A stretch of 10,216 nt of DNA from contig JAJYOS010000150.1 of NCBI GenBank assembly GCA_021796055.1, positions 1 to 10,216 of the forward strand, given 5' to 3'. Origin of the DNA: Bacteroidota bacterium. GTDB taxonomy: Bacteria; Bacteroidota; Kryptoniia; Kryptoniales; JAKASW01. The position numbers and the translations under genes were made by a program. Positions 1 to 7,199 of this stretch are shown here, piece by piece (position 1 is the stretch's first letter; the number at the start of each line of letters is the position of its first letter). The notes beneath the pieces are model-generated. The model was not told the DNA's origin and did no database searches. It saw nothing but the letters and a program-made list of their open reading frames with translations.

Positions 1-894
1 CCGATCTTCAAAGTGTTTTTCTGATAGTGTCTTAAGTAATTCAATAAGTCTGTCTTGTGAGAGCGCGTAGCGTTGTGCTGCAATGCGAGCTACTCTTGAA
101 AAGTTTCTCTGGGAGAATTGCCGAGCCAAGTCGAAATGTTCCTGGTCTATTATTTCATGATTCACCCAAAATATCGAAGCGAGACGGTCACGAAGTTCTG
201 CATAAAAGGCGAGCCCAGCAAGTTCAACCTTCCATAGGACAAATATGCTTTTCGTAACATCGTAATGTTTGGGCAACTTCATGGTGCGAATAACTTTTGC
301 AGGTATTCCCTTCTGGTTTTTTGGCCACATGTCTTGCCATATCATTCTTACCGTTTCCAAGTCGGACGTATCCACCCAAACTTGAAGTTTCATTGCCTGC
401 ATGATCTCCCAGGCATGGAGTGCCTGCCAATATGAGTAAAAATGATGCGCTGTGTCGGCGAAGCGCTCTTCTCCCCTAATCTGGCCAGCGGCGACCCTGT
501 AATCTTTCCATGCTCTGAACTCGAAATTTGCAGGTGTTTGCAGGAACCGGTAGTTTTTCTTGTCCAAAGGATGAAAGAACTCGCCGTAGCCCCAAATACT
601 TATCCAATTGGTAATTCTTTCTAAGAAGCGATGATCTTCAAGGAACTCACCAGGAAGCTCAAATTGTGGCTTCATGAAGTACGGGTTATCGGGATCTTTA
701 TCAACCCTATACATGTATTTGGCATACTCAGGATTGACCAGAACCCTTCGCACGGGAATGAGGAGCCGTTTCATTTCGAACCACTCGAGTCGGTCAAGTG
801 TAACTTCTTCGATTTCGAGATTTTTGCAAAGGTCGACAAATTCCTCAGCAGTCAAATATGATCTGCCGTAGTCAGTAGGTAAAGGTCGCTTCAT
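1..894 (-). CDS. Unrecognised protein, partial (3' end beyond the left edge)
   Basis: An open frame of 298 codons starts at ATG 894 and reaches base 1 without a stop, so the C-terminus is missing. I do not recognise the family. The protein is rich in Trp, Tyr, Phe and His, looks helical and soluble, and shows no signal peptide or membrane segment. Notable stretches are WISIWGYGEFFHPLD at residues 97-111 and HHFYSYWQALHAWEIMQAMK at 150-169. It begins 189 bases after the HEPN-type gene on the same strand and is probably the next gene of that operon. The Shine-Dalgarno before ATG 894 is weak. The same frame stays open upstream to 1044 with protein-like sequence but no ATG, GTG or TTG, so the native start is doubtful (see 895-1087). 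That this is coding is well supported by the long open frame and natural composition; no function can be given. Confidence 0.8.
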   Translation of the reverse strand, partial: MKRPLPTDYGRSYLTAEEFVDLCKNLEIEEVTLDRLEWFEMKRLLIPVRRVLVNPEYAKYMYRVDKDPDNPYFMKPQFELPGEFLEDHRFLERITNWISIWGYGEFFHPLDKKNYRFLQTPANFEFRAWKDYRVAAGQIRGEERFADTAHHFYSYWQALHAWEIMQAMKLQVWVDTSDLETVRMIWQDMWPKNQKGIPAKVIRTMKLPKHYDVTKSIFVLWKVELAGLAFYAELRDRLASIFWVNHEIIDQEHFDLARQFSQRNFSRVARIAAQRYALSQDRLIELLKTLSEKHFEDR

Positions 895-1087
895 TACTTT
901 CCACCGGTCTATGCATTCCTCGGTAAACCCGTTTGGCTCGCAGGCCGCCCCTGTTACTTTGCGACCAAAGTTGGCGGGGTCGCATTGAAACCCATAGCGT
1001 GTATGGATGAAATTGCAGGTCAGCGCAACTGGAGGCGAACGATCTCAAGTTGTGTGATTTTATGTCATCAGGTGCAATGATGGTCAT
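895..1087 (-). other. Possible frameshifted N-terminal part of the left-edge gene
   Basis: ATG 1087 overlaps the stop of the HEPN-type gene as ATGA, the junction style used elsewhere in this operon. It opens a frame beginning MTIIAPDDIKSHNLRSFASS. That frame is not the one of the 298-codon ORF and stops at 872-874. The ORF's own frame is open from 1044 and reads LTCNFIHTRYGFQCDP, then a segment ending CIDRWKV just before Met 894. Four cysteines in it are spaced C-x10-C-x13-C-x8-C, which could be a metal-binding cluster. A +1 shift somewhere between about 1044 and 1010 would join the two frames into one protein. This could be a mutation, a sequencing error or recoding. Alternatively this is only a spacer and translation starts at 894. 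Confidence 0.45.
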
Positions 1088-2028
1088 GGAGTGTGCTCGT
1101 TTGGAGGAGAAGCTGGGGCGCTCGAGTAATATCTCTGTATCTGTGTTCTGAGGAGGCTTAACTCGAACCGGACATGTGCAGCTTCAGGAGTATGTTTTTG
1201 GTTGAGGTCACTTATCCAGCGGGAAAGCTCTTCTATATCTGCCGGGATGCTTGGTTTGACGATCCTGATAATGGAAGAATTAGCTGATATCAGCACAACA
1301 GAGTCGTCGACAGTCTCGTATCGGGTGGCTTGAATGATTAACGGTTCGCCTTCATGTATCGTATTGCTTTCGTCGGGAGTCAGATCGAATGTCTTCCAGA
1401 AAGCGAAGTAGTAGAGTGGCGGGTTCACTCTGTTTTCGTAGTGGAGAAGGACCGTTTTGAAGACTTTGAGCCTTGCCCCGCCCACCTCGACTAGGGCACC
1501 ATTGGGCAGTAGCTCTTCCAACGCTCCGTTGACCTGATCCATGACACTATTTCGTTGACGACGAAGATCGACATCTTGATACATACCATTGATAAGTCCG
1601 ACAGTGTGCAGCACTAGGTCGATCGACGTTAATCCGGAGATGAGATAGCGTCTTGGGTGGGCAGAAAAGTTTCTCAATGCCTCGAGGGATTGTAAGGCGA
1701 GGTCCTTTAGCTCGAACAAATTGTTCTTAACGCCCCATGCGATGAGTGGTTTCAGCGTTTTGTTCCCTGGCTCCCGGTGTTCCAGCTGAGTGTACCTCTG
1801 CGATATCGCTAACTCGAGGGACAGTAATGCATAATCGGCAGCAACGTCGAGCAATTCGTAGTCATAGTAACTGAAACATAAGATAGACTTTACTCGTTCG
1901 AATCTTTTCTGGACGTCCTCGGAGACGCCATCAAGAAATGAAATTGAGTTAAGCACCGGAGTGAAGTCGTCGATAGACTTGACTCCGCTTGTTTGCCAGC
2001 GACTGTCAGGTCGGAGTTTGTTGGTCAT
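1084..2028 (-). CDS. HEPN-type domain protein, candidate RNase
   Basis: A 314-residue protein. Its N-terminal half is helical: residues 50-80 (YYDYELLDVAADYALLSLEL and onward) lead to a helix ending in LRNFSAHPR. Arg119, Asn120 and His124 form the R-N-x3-H motif (an Rx4-6H motif) typical of HEPN RNases, and a further helix follows at 131-150. HEPN domains act as metal-independent RNases or RNA binders in many toxin and abortive-infection systems. Residues 175-290 look like a mixed alpha/beta domain I do not recognise. No MNT-type nucleotidyltransferase antitoxin is visible beside it. The start at 2028 overlaps the stop of a five-codon leader frame and has no Shine-Dalgarno of its own, which suggests coupled translation. 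The stop overlaps ATG 1087. The gene is certainly real. The HEPN call rests on one motif plus helical context, so it is moderate; RNase activity is inference. Confidence 0.8.
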   Translation of the reverse strand: MTNKLRPDSRWQTSGVKSIDDFTPVLNSISFLDGVSEDVQKRFERVKSILCFSYYDYELLDVAADYALLSLELAISQRYTQLEHREPGNKTLKPLIAWGVKNNLFELKDLALQSLEALRNFSAHPRRYLISGLTSIDLVLHTVGLINGMYQDVDLRRQRNSVMDQVNGALEELLPNGALVEVGGARLKVFKTVLLHYENRVNPPLYYFAFWKTFDLTPDESNTIHEGEPLIIQATRYETVDDSVVLISANSSIIRIVKPSIPADIEELSRWISDLNQKHTPEAAHVRFELSLLRTQIQRYYSSAPASPPNEHTP

Positions 2029-2054
2029 TGTCGTTTAGGCATTAAAGGCCTCTT
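2025..2054 (-). promoter_or_regulatory. Leader minicistron (MPKRQ) with Shine-Dalgarno before the HEPN-type gene
   Basis: On the minus strand AAGAGG (2054-2049) is followed after 6 bases by ATG at 2042. This frame encodes only Met-Pro-Lys-Arg-Gln and stops with TGA at 2027-2025. That stop overlaps the HEPN-type gene's ATG at 2028 as ATGA. The main ATG has no Shine-Dalgarno of its own at normal distance, so ribosomes finishing the minicistron are the likely source of its translation. The elements are directly visible; the coupling is inferred. Confidence 0.5.
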
Positions 2055-2118
2055 GTCAGTTGATTCGAAGACACGTTAGCTCCCGGAGAACAAAGTTTCA
2101 TTTCTATGCGAGCCGTAA

Positions 2119-2877
2119 TCATCCGTTTCTGATCTCGTCTACAATGAAATCAGCAACAGCTTTGCTAAACCAGCCGCCATTAGGATGACCGCACAGCCAA
2201 AAGCGCTTGTCCTCTGACCACTTGGTGACGATTGACAGACCTGTGCTTTTGCCGCCTCTCTTCCATGACCGATCACGTGGGAAAAATATGCACTCCGGCA
2301 TAAACACTCTCTCTTGAAGGACATCCCACAGGGCGTAACCCATCACGACCATATATTTTTGAACCCGGGAGTCCCGTACAGTTCTCACGAGTCTCCGAAT
2401 TACTTCGGCCCGATCGCTTTGGATGCACTCGCTATAATACTCCTCCTTCTTCAAACTGCGATCACCAAAGAAAAGCTTAGGGTATTCCTGGGGCCAGATA
2501 GACAGTTTTGGACATGCCAAAGGAAAAAAGTTTGTCTGGAACTCGAACGCCGATCCAAATTCCTCGAAAAAATATCGTCGGATTTCGAGATCACATGCGG
2601 GAACATAATTCACTGCTCGCCGCAAGGTGGTAGCGAGGTAGGTCTGCATTCGGTTAGTGATCTTGAAGTAGTCGCGCCAATCGGAATTGTCCTCATCCCA
2701 TTTATCTCTAGTCAAATATGGAGGCGTTGCCCGTCGGGTAATCTTCCGGTCATCTTCCTCGGATCTAGTCCATGGAAGGCCTCCTTCCTCGAGCCCCAGA
2801 AAAAATAATTGAGCTTGTTCCAAATCACCGTACCCAATGAATTTGTTAAGTATCTCAAATCTCTCCGAAGGTGTCAT
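2119..2877 (-). CDS. Putative uracil-DNA-glycosylase-fold protein
   Basis: A 252-residue protein with no signal peptide or membrane segment. The arrangement resembles the UDG superfamily. An early strand and loop AQLFFLGLEEGG (22-33) sits where UDGs carry their first active-site motif. QTNFFPLACPK (114-124) resembles the 'N-x-K/C-P' region. KYMVVMGYALWDVL (174-187) matches the strand and helix after the central domain. FWLCGHPNGGWFSKA (226-240) resembles the HPS DNA-binding loop before the last helix. UDGs remove uracil or related bases from DNA; relatives in accessory loci have unclear substrates. The loop here carries Glu30/Glu31 rather than the classic Asp or Asn, so the activity may differ. 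It starts 59 bases after the DUF4268-type gene; no good Shine-Dalgarno is visible. That it is a gene is certain; the fold is a motif-based suggestion (about 0.5), and the function is unknown. Confidence 0.75.
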   Translation of the reverse strand: MTPSERFEILNKFIGYGDLEQAQLFFLGLEEGGLPWTRSEEDDRKITRRATPPYLTRDKWDEDNSDWRDYFKITNRMQTYLATTLRRAVNYVPACDLEIRRYFFEEFGSAFEFQTNFFPLACPKLSIWPQEYPKLFFGDRSLKKEEYYSECIQSDRAEVIRRLVRTVRDSRVQKYMVVMGYALWDVLQERVFMPECIFFPRDRSWKRGGKSTGLSIVTKWSEDKRFWLCGHPNGGWFSKAVADFIVDEIRNG

Positions 2878-2895
2878 GGTCAGTTGTGCTGCTGC

Positions 2896-2940
2896 TTATT
2901 CCAGAGCCTTCAAATGCCTACTTCGTCGAAGGCACATCAT
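2896..2940 (-). other. Short upstream ORF in frame with the UDG-like gene
   Basis: ATG 2940 overlaps the stop of the DUF4268-type gene (ATGATG, with TGA at 2939-2937). It opens a 14-codon frame (MMCLRRSRHLKALE) that ends in TAA at 2898-2896. Six codons later, in the same frame, comes the ATG 2877 of the UDG-like gene. Either this is a leader peptide that delivers ribosomes to 2877, or the gene once started at 2940 and acquired a stop codon. The arrangement is visible; its role is a guess. Confidence 0.35.
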
Positions 2941-3902
2941 TCGCCTTCTGCCTCTGCGGAAAGTTTCAATGCTTTCACTCTTGGGGCGAAGACCTTGTGG
3001 AATATTTCGGCCATGGAGTGCAACCATTCCATTAGTTCTTTTCTTTGGTCAGGATTGTAGATCGATCCATCTCTGTATGTAACTACCCTGCAGGCTTCTT
3101 TTCCTTCAAGCCTCTGCCATTCAGGCTTCAGCCCAAGTCCCTTCTCGATCGGTTCTTTATCCTTGACAAGCATGTCGAAGGCTTGCTTCGCCTGTGGGCC
3201 GTACAGGTACAATTCACAACCCGCCCGATCAACCTGAGTATTGACGGTGAGGGAAAGATGAAATCCTGACCTGCCGACTGAGATCTCATACCAGTGTTGA
3301 GCGCGGGGTTGACGGAGTTGAAGGTGGGATTTCTTCGTCTTGAAGAACTCGCGGATCTCCTCCCAGAACTGCCGTTGATCGAGCTTCGTTGAACTAGCCT
3401 CTCGCTGTTTTGAGTCACGCGCTGCATGAGCCCACTCATTGGGACTAGACTTCACCTCGAAGTCAGGGCCTGGGTCCGAATCGCCTATTTTAACGCCGAA
3501 GACCTCAAGACCAAAATAGTACATGGAACCATCGCTGGTATTGTTGAGCCAATCCAGGGCTTGCCGGTGTTCTTCTGTGAATGTCTCGCTAATCCAGACG
3601 ATGATTTCAGCATCCAATCCGGACGCATAGGTTATAAGTTTTCCCAAGTGGTCGTGATTCGTCCTGCCAAACTGGTTTTCGACGACAACAATGCGTTCTT
3701 CTTCGCCAGGAACCCTACAAACAAGATCAGCATTAAAAGTACCAACTCTGGCCTCGGTTTGAACGAGTTCGAGTTCGTCCAGCTTGATCTTTTCGGCAAG
3801 CAAGGCGAGACCTTCGTTCGAAGACAGCCAAGGGGTAAAATCGCGTGCCTCATCCGGCCATAGCTCGCGCGGTGAAATCCGTTCCACTTTACCAAATTTC
3901 AT
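2937..3902 (-). CDS. DUF4268-type protein with PD-(D/E)XK nuclease-like N-terminal domain
   Basis: A 321-residue soluble protein. Residues about 50-120 match the N-terminal half common in this family: VGTFNADLVCRV (53-64) supplies Asp59, and VVVENQFGRTNHDHLGKLI (72-90) supplies Glu75 and Gln77 of an E-x-Q variant of the PD-(D/E)XK active site. The tail WISETFTEEHRQALDWLN (103-120) is also typical. Residues about 170-310 (from QFWEEIREFF to the C-terminus) fit the DUF4268 domain, whose role is unknown. Such proteins are frequent near restriction-modification genes. It lies 58 bases after the metallopeptidase gene, on the same strand, with a good Shine-Dalgarno AAAGGA 7 bases before the ATG. 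Family membership is fairly sure from the characteristic NHDHLGKLITYA and EHRQALDWLN stretches; DNA cleavage is inference. Confidence 0.88.
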   Translation of the reverse strand: MKFGKVERISPRELWPDEARDFTPWLSSNEGLALLAEKIKLDELELVQTEARVGTFNADLVCRVPGEEERIVVVENQFGRTNHDHLGKLITYASGLDAEIIVWISETFTEEHRQALDWLNNTSDGSMYYFGLEVFGVKIGDSDPGPDFEVKSSPNEWAHAARDSKQREASSTKLDQRQFWEEIREFFKTKKSHLQLRQPRAQHWYEISVGRSGFHLSLTVNTQVDRAGCELYLYGPQAKQAFDMLVKDKEPIEKGLGLKPEWQRLEGKEACRVVTYRDGSIYNPDQRKELMEWLHSMAEIFHKVFAPRVKALKLSAEAEGE

Positions 3903-3960
3903 TTGTCAGTCCTTTCGATATCGATAATGAAGTTGATATTAGGTTTCCCGAACATCGGGT
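3903..3960 (-). promoter_or_regulatory. Intergenic spacer with Shine-Dalgarno, palindrome and small hairpin
   Basis: This 58-base gap separates the metallopeptidase and DUF4268-type genes. The Shine-Dalgarno AAAGGA (3915-3910) is 7 bases before ATG 3902. Directly beside it lies a perfect 10-base palindrome, TCGATATCGA (3915-3924), which could be an operator or chance. A perfect 5-bp hairpin with a 3-base loop (3947-3959, CCCGA/TCGGG) follows the metallopeptidase stop. It has no T-run, so it is not a convincing terminator. The gap breaks the tight overlap chain of the upstream genes, so it may separate the restriction operon from the accessory cassette. I see no clear sigma70 promoter here. 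Confidence 0.45.
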
Positions 3961-4278
3961 TCATCCTCTAACAAACTTCTGCCAGCGTTTCCAGCCAGGC
4001 AGATAAGCTGAAAGGACACTCTTAAACAGTTTTCCGTGGTTGGGTATTTTCAGGTGCAGCAGCTCGTGTACAATTACGAAATCCTGGAAGGCTGAGCTTT
4101 CTTCGAGAAGCCTTTCCGAAAATGTGAGACATCTATTTGTCGAGCAGGATGCCCACTTGCTTTTCATCTTTTGAAGACGAACAAGCTTTGGCTTAGCGTG
4201 TACTTTCAATGCCCAGAAGTGCACCTTGGCTTTGAAAGATTCCTTGGGAGTGTCTTCGTTTCTGCGTCGTGGATTCAT
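3961..4278 (-). CDS. Short YgjP-like (DUF45) zinc metallopeptidase
   Basis: A 105-residue protein with a clear gluzincin-type site: HELLH at residues 71-75 (two zinc His and the catalytic Glu72), then KIPNHGKLF, where His81 is the likely third ligand. WASCSTNRCLTFSERLL (42-58) is the family's usual strand before the metal site, and AYLPGWKRW closes the domain. Full-length YgjP proteins are about 230 residues. This one keeps only the catalytic C-terminal half, as short versions encoded beside type I restriction genes often do. The ATG overlaps the hsdR stop by 4 bases (ATGA), so translation is probably coupled and the protein belongs to the restriction operon. Its substrate is unknown; processing or turnover of an Hsd subunit is a guess. 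A cytoplasmic location fits the lack of a signal peptide. Confidence 0.9.
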   Translation of the reverse strand: MNPRRRNEDTPKESFKAKVHFWALKVHAKPKLVRLQKMKSKWASCSTNRCLTFSERLLEESSAFQDFVIVHELLHLKIPNHGKLFKSVLSAYLPGWKRWQKFVRG

Positions 4279-7199
4279 TGTCCCTTGAGCCCCAGAATTG
4301 CATCAGCGAGCTCAACCATTCGTTTACCACTGGTCACCCGCAATAACGATTTGTAAATCTCGGCTTTTAACTGGCGCAACTCGTCTGCGTTCGACAAGTA
4401 ATTCGGAAACCGCTTGTACACAGAGCTTATTTCCTTTGCAACCGTGCTTGCGTCGGCTATCTTTTCTTTTTGCAGAAACCATAATATTTCAAACGTGTCG
4501 TCGTCGAGGCCGCTCTCAGCTCGAGCCTTCTCAGCGTCAAGCTTTTCCTGAACAAGAACTTCGATTTGCTTGAAAGCATTTTCGGTAGAGATTTGACGGT
4601 CTTCCAGTGCCTCTAATACCGACTGCGCCCGTTCACCTATGGAAATCAGATATGGTTCCTTCATACCACGATTGTCCGCAGTCTGCATGAGGCTCGTGAT
4701 TAGGTTGATCACCTTTGCATTGTCCGAACTCTTCTTTTCTTTTAAGGCTTGCAACGCAGCTTCATCGAAGTCTACTGGCTTGGTCAGCTGGTCGAGTCCG
4801 TAAGTAACGGCATTCTTCCTTACGAGCCTTTCGGTCTTGTGTGCGATCTCAGATAGAAAAGTGGTCTTTTTTCCGTAAGCGTTTCGAAGCATGTAGTAAA
4901 TATCTGCAAGTCGGTTGTAGTCCTTAACGTAATCTCGCAATTGAGGATCTGGTGATAGAATCTCATATAAGGATTCAACCTCTTTGTAAAAATCAACGAA
5001 CTCCTGTCTCTTTTCCTTGTCAAGAAATGTTTCGTAGAGCAGTTTCTCAAGCTTTTCATCATTGCTCCCAGTTGTTCCAGAAGCGAGAAGATAATCCCTC
5101 CCTGGACCATTCATCAGTTCTATGAATCGGGCAAAGAGAACGTCCAAGTCTTCGATCACTCCGCTTACGTCATCTGAATCGAACGCCAGAGCTTTGTTCA
5201 GCTCCTTCAATACCCCGATGAAATCTACAATGAGACCGCAAGGCTTTCTGACACCCTTATCATCTTCAAATGGACGGTTCACGCGTGCGACCGCCTGGAG
5301 GAGAACATGGTCACGCATCGGCTTGTCAAGATACATACAATAAAGGATATCGGCGTCGTAACCAGTGAGCAGCTTGTCTGTAACGATGAAGATTTTTGGC
5401 AACTGGTCGGGCTTCGGAAAGATCTTGCGGACGTTCTTCTCTTGAGCCTCGGTTAGTTGATACTTTGCAACAAGAGGTCGGTCGACAGCATCTTCCGAGT
5501 TCTTTGTGTAGATCGGCGTCGAATATTCTGGGGGAAGATATTTATCTAGCGCTTTCTTATACAGCGCACAAGCTTCACGATCCACGCCTACGAGAAATGT
5601 CTTGTAGCCGAGCGGCTCGACGTTCTCTCTGAAATGTTTCGCGATGAATTGTGCCACTTTGTCAACTCGATCATCTGCTTTGAGAAACGCTTTCAGCTTT
5701 ACCGCGCGGTCGAGGATTCGATTCAGCTCGTCAATGTCGCTGACGCCTTCACTCTCGGCAATCTTCCAGAATTCCTTCTCAAGTAATTCCTCAGGCACTT
5801 GCATCTCACTCGGCGCGAGACTGTGACGGAGCTTCAAGGTTGTTCCATCAGCAATGGAATCCCTGATCGAATACTTGTCTAAGTAACCTTTCTCGTCTTC
5901 TTTGCCGAAAATCTTGAATGTACCTTTGCCGTAAGCAGTTTTATCTATCGGGGTTCCTGTGAACCCTATGAGGGTGGCGTTTGGCAATGCTCCCATGAGG
6001 TAATTTCCGAGATCACCGCCTGTGGAGCGGTGCGCCTCATCGATAAGGACGAAGAAATCGGAACGTTTGCAGGAGTCTTTCTTGATTCCATCAAACTTGT
6101 GAATCATGGAAATAATCAGACCTCGGAAATCTGAATCCAACAAATCCTGCAGCCGTGCACCGCTATAGGCATATTCGATGTTAATGCCGCGTCCCTGCAT
6201 TTCTCCAACGAGGCGCTCGACCCATCCAGACAACTGTCCTTCCAACTCATTGCGGTCCACGATGAGCATCACGGTCGCTCCTGGAAACTTATCTTTGTTT
6301 CCAAGGATGAGCCTTGAAGCGGTGATCATGGTGAAAGTTTTGCCAGATCCTTGAGTATGCCAAATGAGCCCTGTCTTTTTCTCGGGATCAGCGCAGCGGT
6401 TAACGACTTTTGCGGCTGCCCGAGTTTGATGCTGACGCAAGACAGTCTTTTTCAACTCATCATCTTTCACAAAGAACATTATCCACTCTTTGAGAGTGAT
6501 GAGGAATCGCGGTATATCGAAAAAAGTCTGGACGGCAATTTTGTATGACTCCTCCCGCTGCGTTTTCCACTCGAAGATATATTTCCGTGCGTAGTTCCAG
6601 GTCACGCCATAAAAGTACTCAATCAAATGCGTCACGTTAAAGAGCTGAGGCATTGTTAGCAATTCGGGTGTCTCCATTTCGTAGCGGCGGAATTGTTTGA
6701 CGGCACGCTCCATGGCGTCTGGAAGCTTCGGGTTTTTGTTCTCTACGATTGCTACTGGCACACCGTTGATTAGAAATACGATGTCCGCACGATTCCCTTT
6801 TCTGTCTCCCTCTCTGAAAGCCCATTCGTAGGTGACATGATAGACGTTTTTCTTGAGATTCGTGTAATCAATCAGCGTCACGTTCCGATCACGCTTCTCC
6901 TGGTCATCGTAAATGGACTTCTCACCGCGCAGCCAGCCGAGGATCTCGCGATTGCCTTCAATTGTCTTTGGAACGCTTTCCATACGTTGGATTATGGAAT
7001 GGACGTTCTCGGAGGTGACGAGACCCTTATTGAGCCCGATCAACGCTTCTTCGAGCACCTTAAAGAAGAATAGTCCCGCCTCACCGCCGCGCAAACGCAG
7101 CGCTTCATCAGGAGGCACAATCATCCAGCCAATGTCTTCCGCATATTTCACGAGTGGGAATTGAACCGTGGCGGCTTCGTTGGCGAGAGGGGCGCTCAT
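4275..7199 (-). CDS. hsdR: Type I restriction enzyme R subunit (HsdR)
   Basis: The motor and nuclease subunit, which joins HsdM and HsdS, translocates DNA by ATP hydrolysis and cuts unmodified DNA far from the site. At 974 residues it is a normal length. The N-terminal PD-(D/E)XK nuclease shows Asp139 (NRADIVFLINGVPVAIVENK) and Glu153-x-Lys155. The two RecA-like helicase domains carry Walker A TQGSGKT (282-288), Walker B DEAH (387-390), motif III FTGTP (413-417), motif V VTDKLLTGYD (606-615) and motif VI QAVARVNRP (635-643). The C-terminal helical part (about 690-974) is where HsdR contacts the methyltransferase. All key residues look intact, so the enzyme is probably active. The start at 7199 overlaps the hsdS stop (ATGA) and has a Shine-Dalgarno GAGGT 6 bases upstream. 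The stop overlaps the metallopeptidase ATG. Confidence 0.98.
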   Translation of the reverse strand: MSAPLANEAATVQFPLVKYAEDIGWMIVPPDEALRLRGGEAGLFFFKVLEEALIGLNKGLVTSENVHSIIQRMESVPKTIEGNREILGWLRGEKSIYDDQEKRDRNVTLIDYTNLKKNVYHVTYEWAFREGDRKGNRADIVFLINGVPVAIVENKNPKLPDAMERAVKQFRRYEMETPELLTMPQLFNVTHLIEYFYGVTWNYARKYIFEWKTQREESYKIAVQTFFDIPRFLITLKEWIMFFVKDDELKKTVLRQHQTRAAAKVVNRCADPEKKTGLIWHTQGSGKTFTMITASRLILGNKDKFPGATVMLIVDRNELEGQLSGWVERLVGEMQGRGINIEYAYSGARLQDLLDSDFRGLIISMIHKFDGIKKDSCKRSDFFVLIDEAHRSTGGDLGNYLMGALPNATLIGFTGTPIDKTAYGKGTFKIFGKEDEKGYLDKYSIRDSIADGTTLKLRHSLAPSEMQVPEELLEKEFWKIAESEGVSDIDELNRILDRAVKLKAFLKADDRVDKVAQFIAKHFRENVEPLGYKTFLVGVDREACALYKKALDKYLPPEYSTPIYTKNSEDAVDRPLVAKYQLTEAQEKNVRKIFPKPDQLPKIFIVTDKLLTGYDADILYCMYLDKPMRDHVLLQAVARVNRPFEDDKGVRKPCGLIVDFIGVLKELNKALAFDSDDVSGVIEDLDVLFARFIELMNGPGRDYLLASGTTGSNDEKLEKLLYETFLDKEKRQEFVDFYKEVESLYEILSPDPQLRDYVKDYNRLADIYYMLRNAYGKKTTFLSEIAHKTERLVRKNAVTYGLDQLTKPVDFDEAALQALKEKKSSDNAKVINLITSLMQTADNRGMKEPYLISIGERAQSVLEALEDRQISTENAFKQIEVLVQEKLDAEKARAESGLDDDTFEILWFLQKEKIADASTVAKEISSVYKRFPNYLSNADELRQLKAEIYKSLLRVTSGKRMVELADAILGLKGQ

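Noticed and set aside
224..430. Minus-strand ORF of 68 codons
   Set aside because: It is in a different frame inside the 298-codon left-edge ORF, which is longer and more protein-like.
2314..2808. Plus-strand ORF of 164 codons
   Set aside because: It lies wholly opposite the UDG-like gene, has no recognisable motif and its composition looks like an antisense shadow.
3426..3863. Plus-strand ORF of 145 codons
   Set aside because: It is antisense to the conserved nuclease domain of the DUF4268-type gene; the minus strand carries the family motifs.
3947..3959. Hairpin as a transcription terminator after the metallopeptidase gene
   Set aside because: The stem is only 5 bp and no T-run follows on the minus strand, so it is at most a weak structure.
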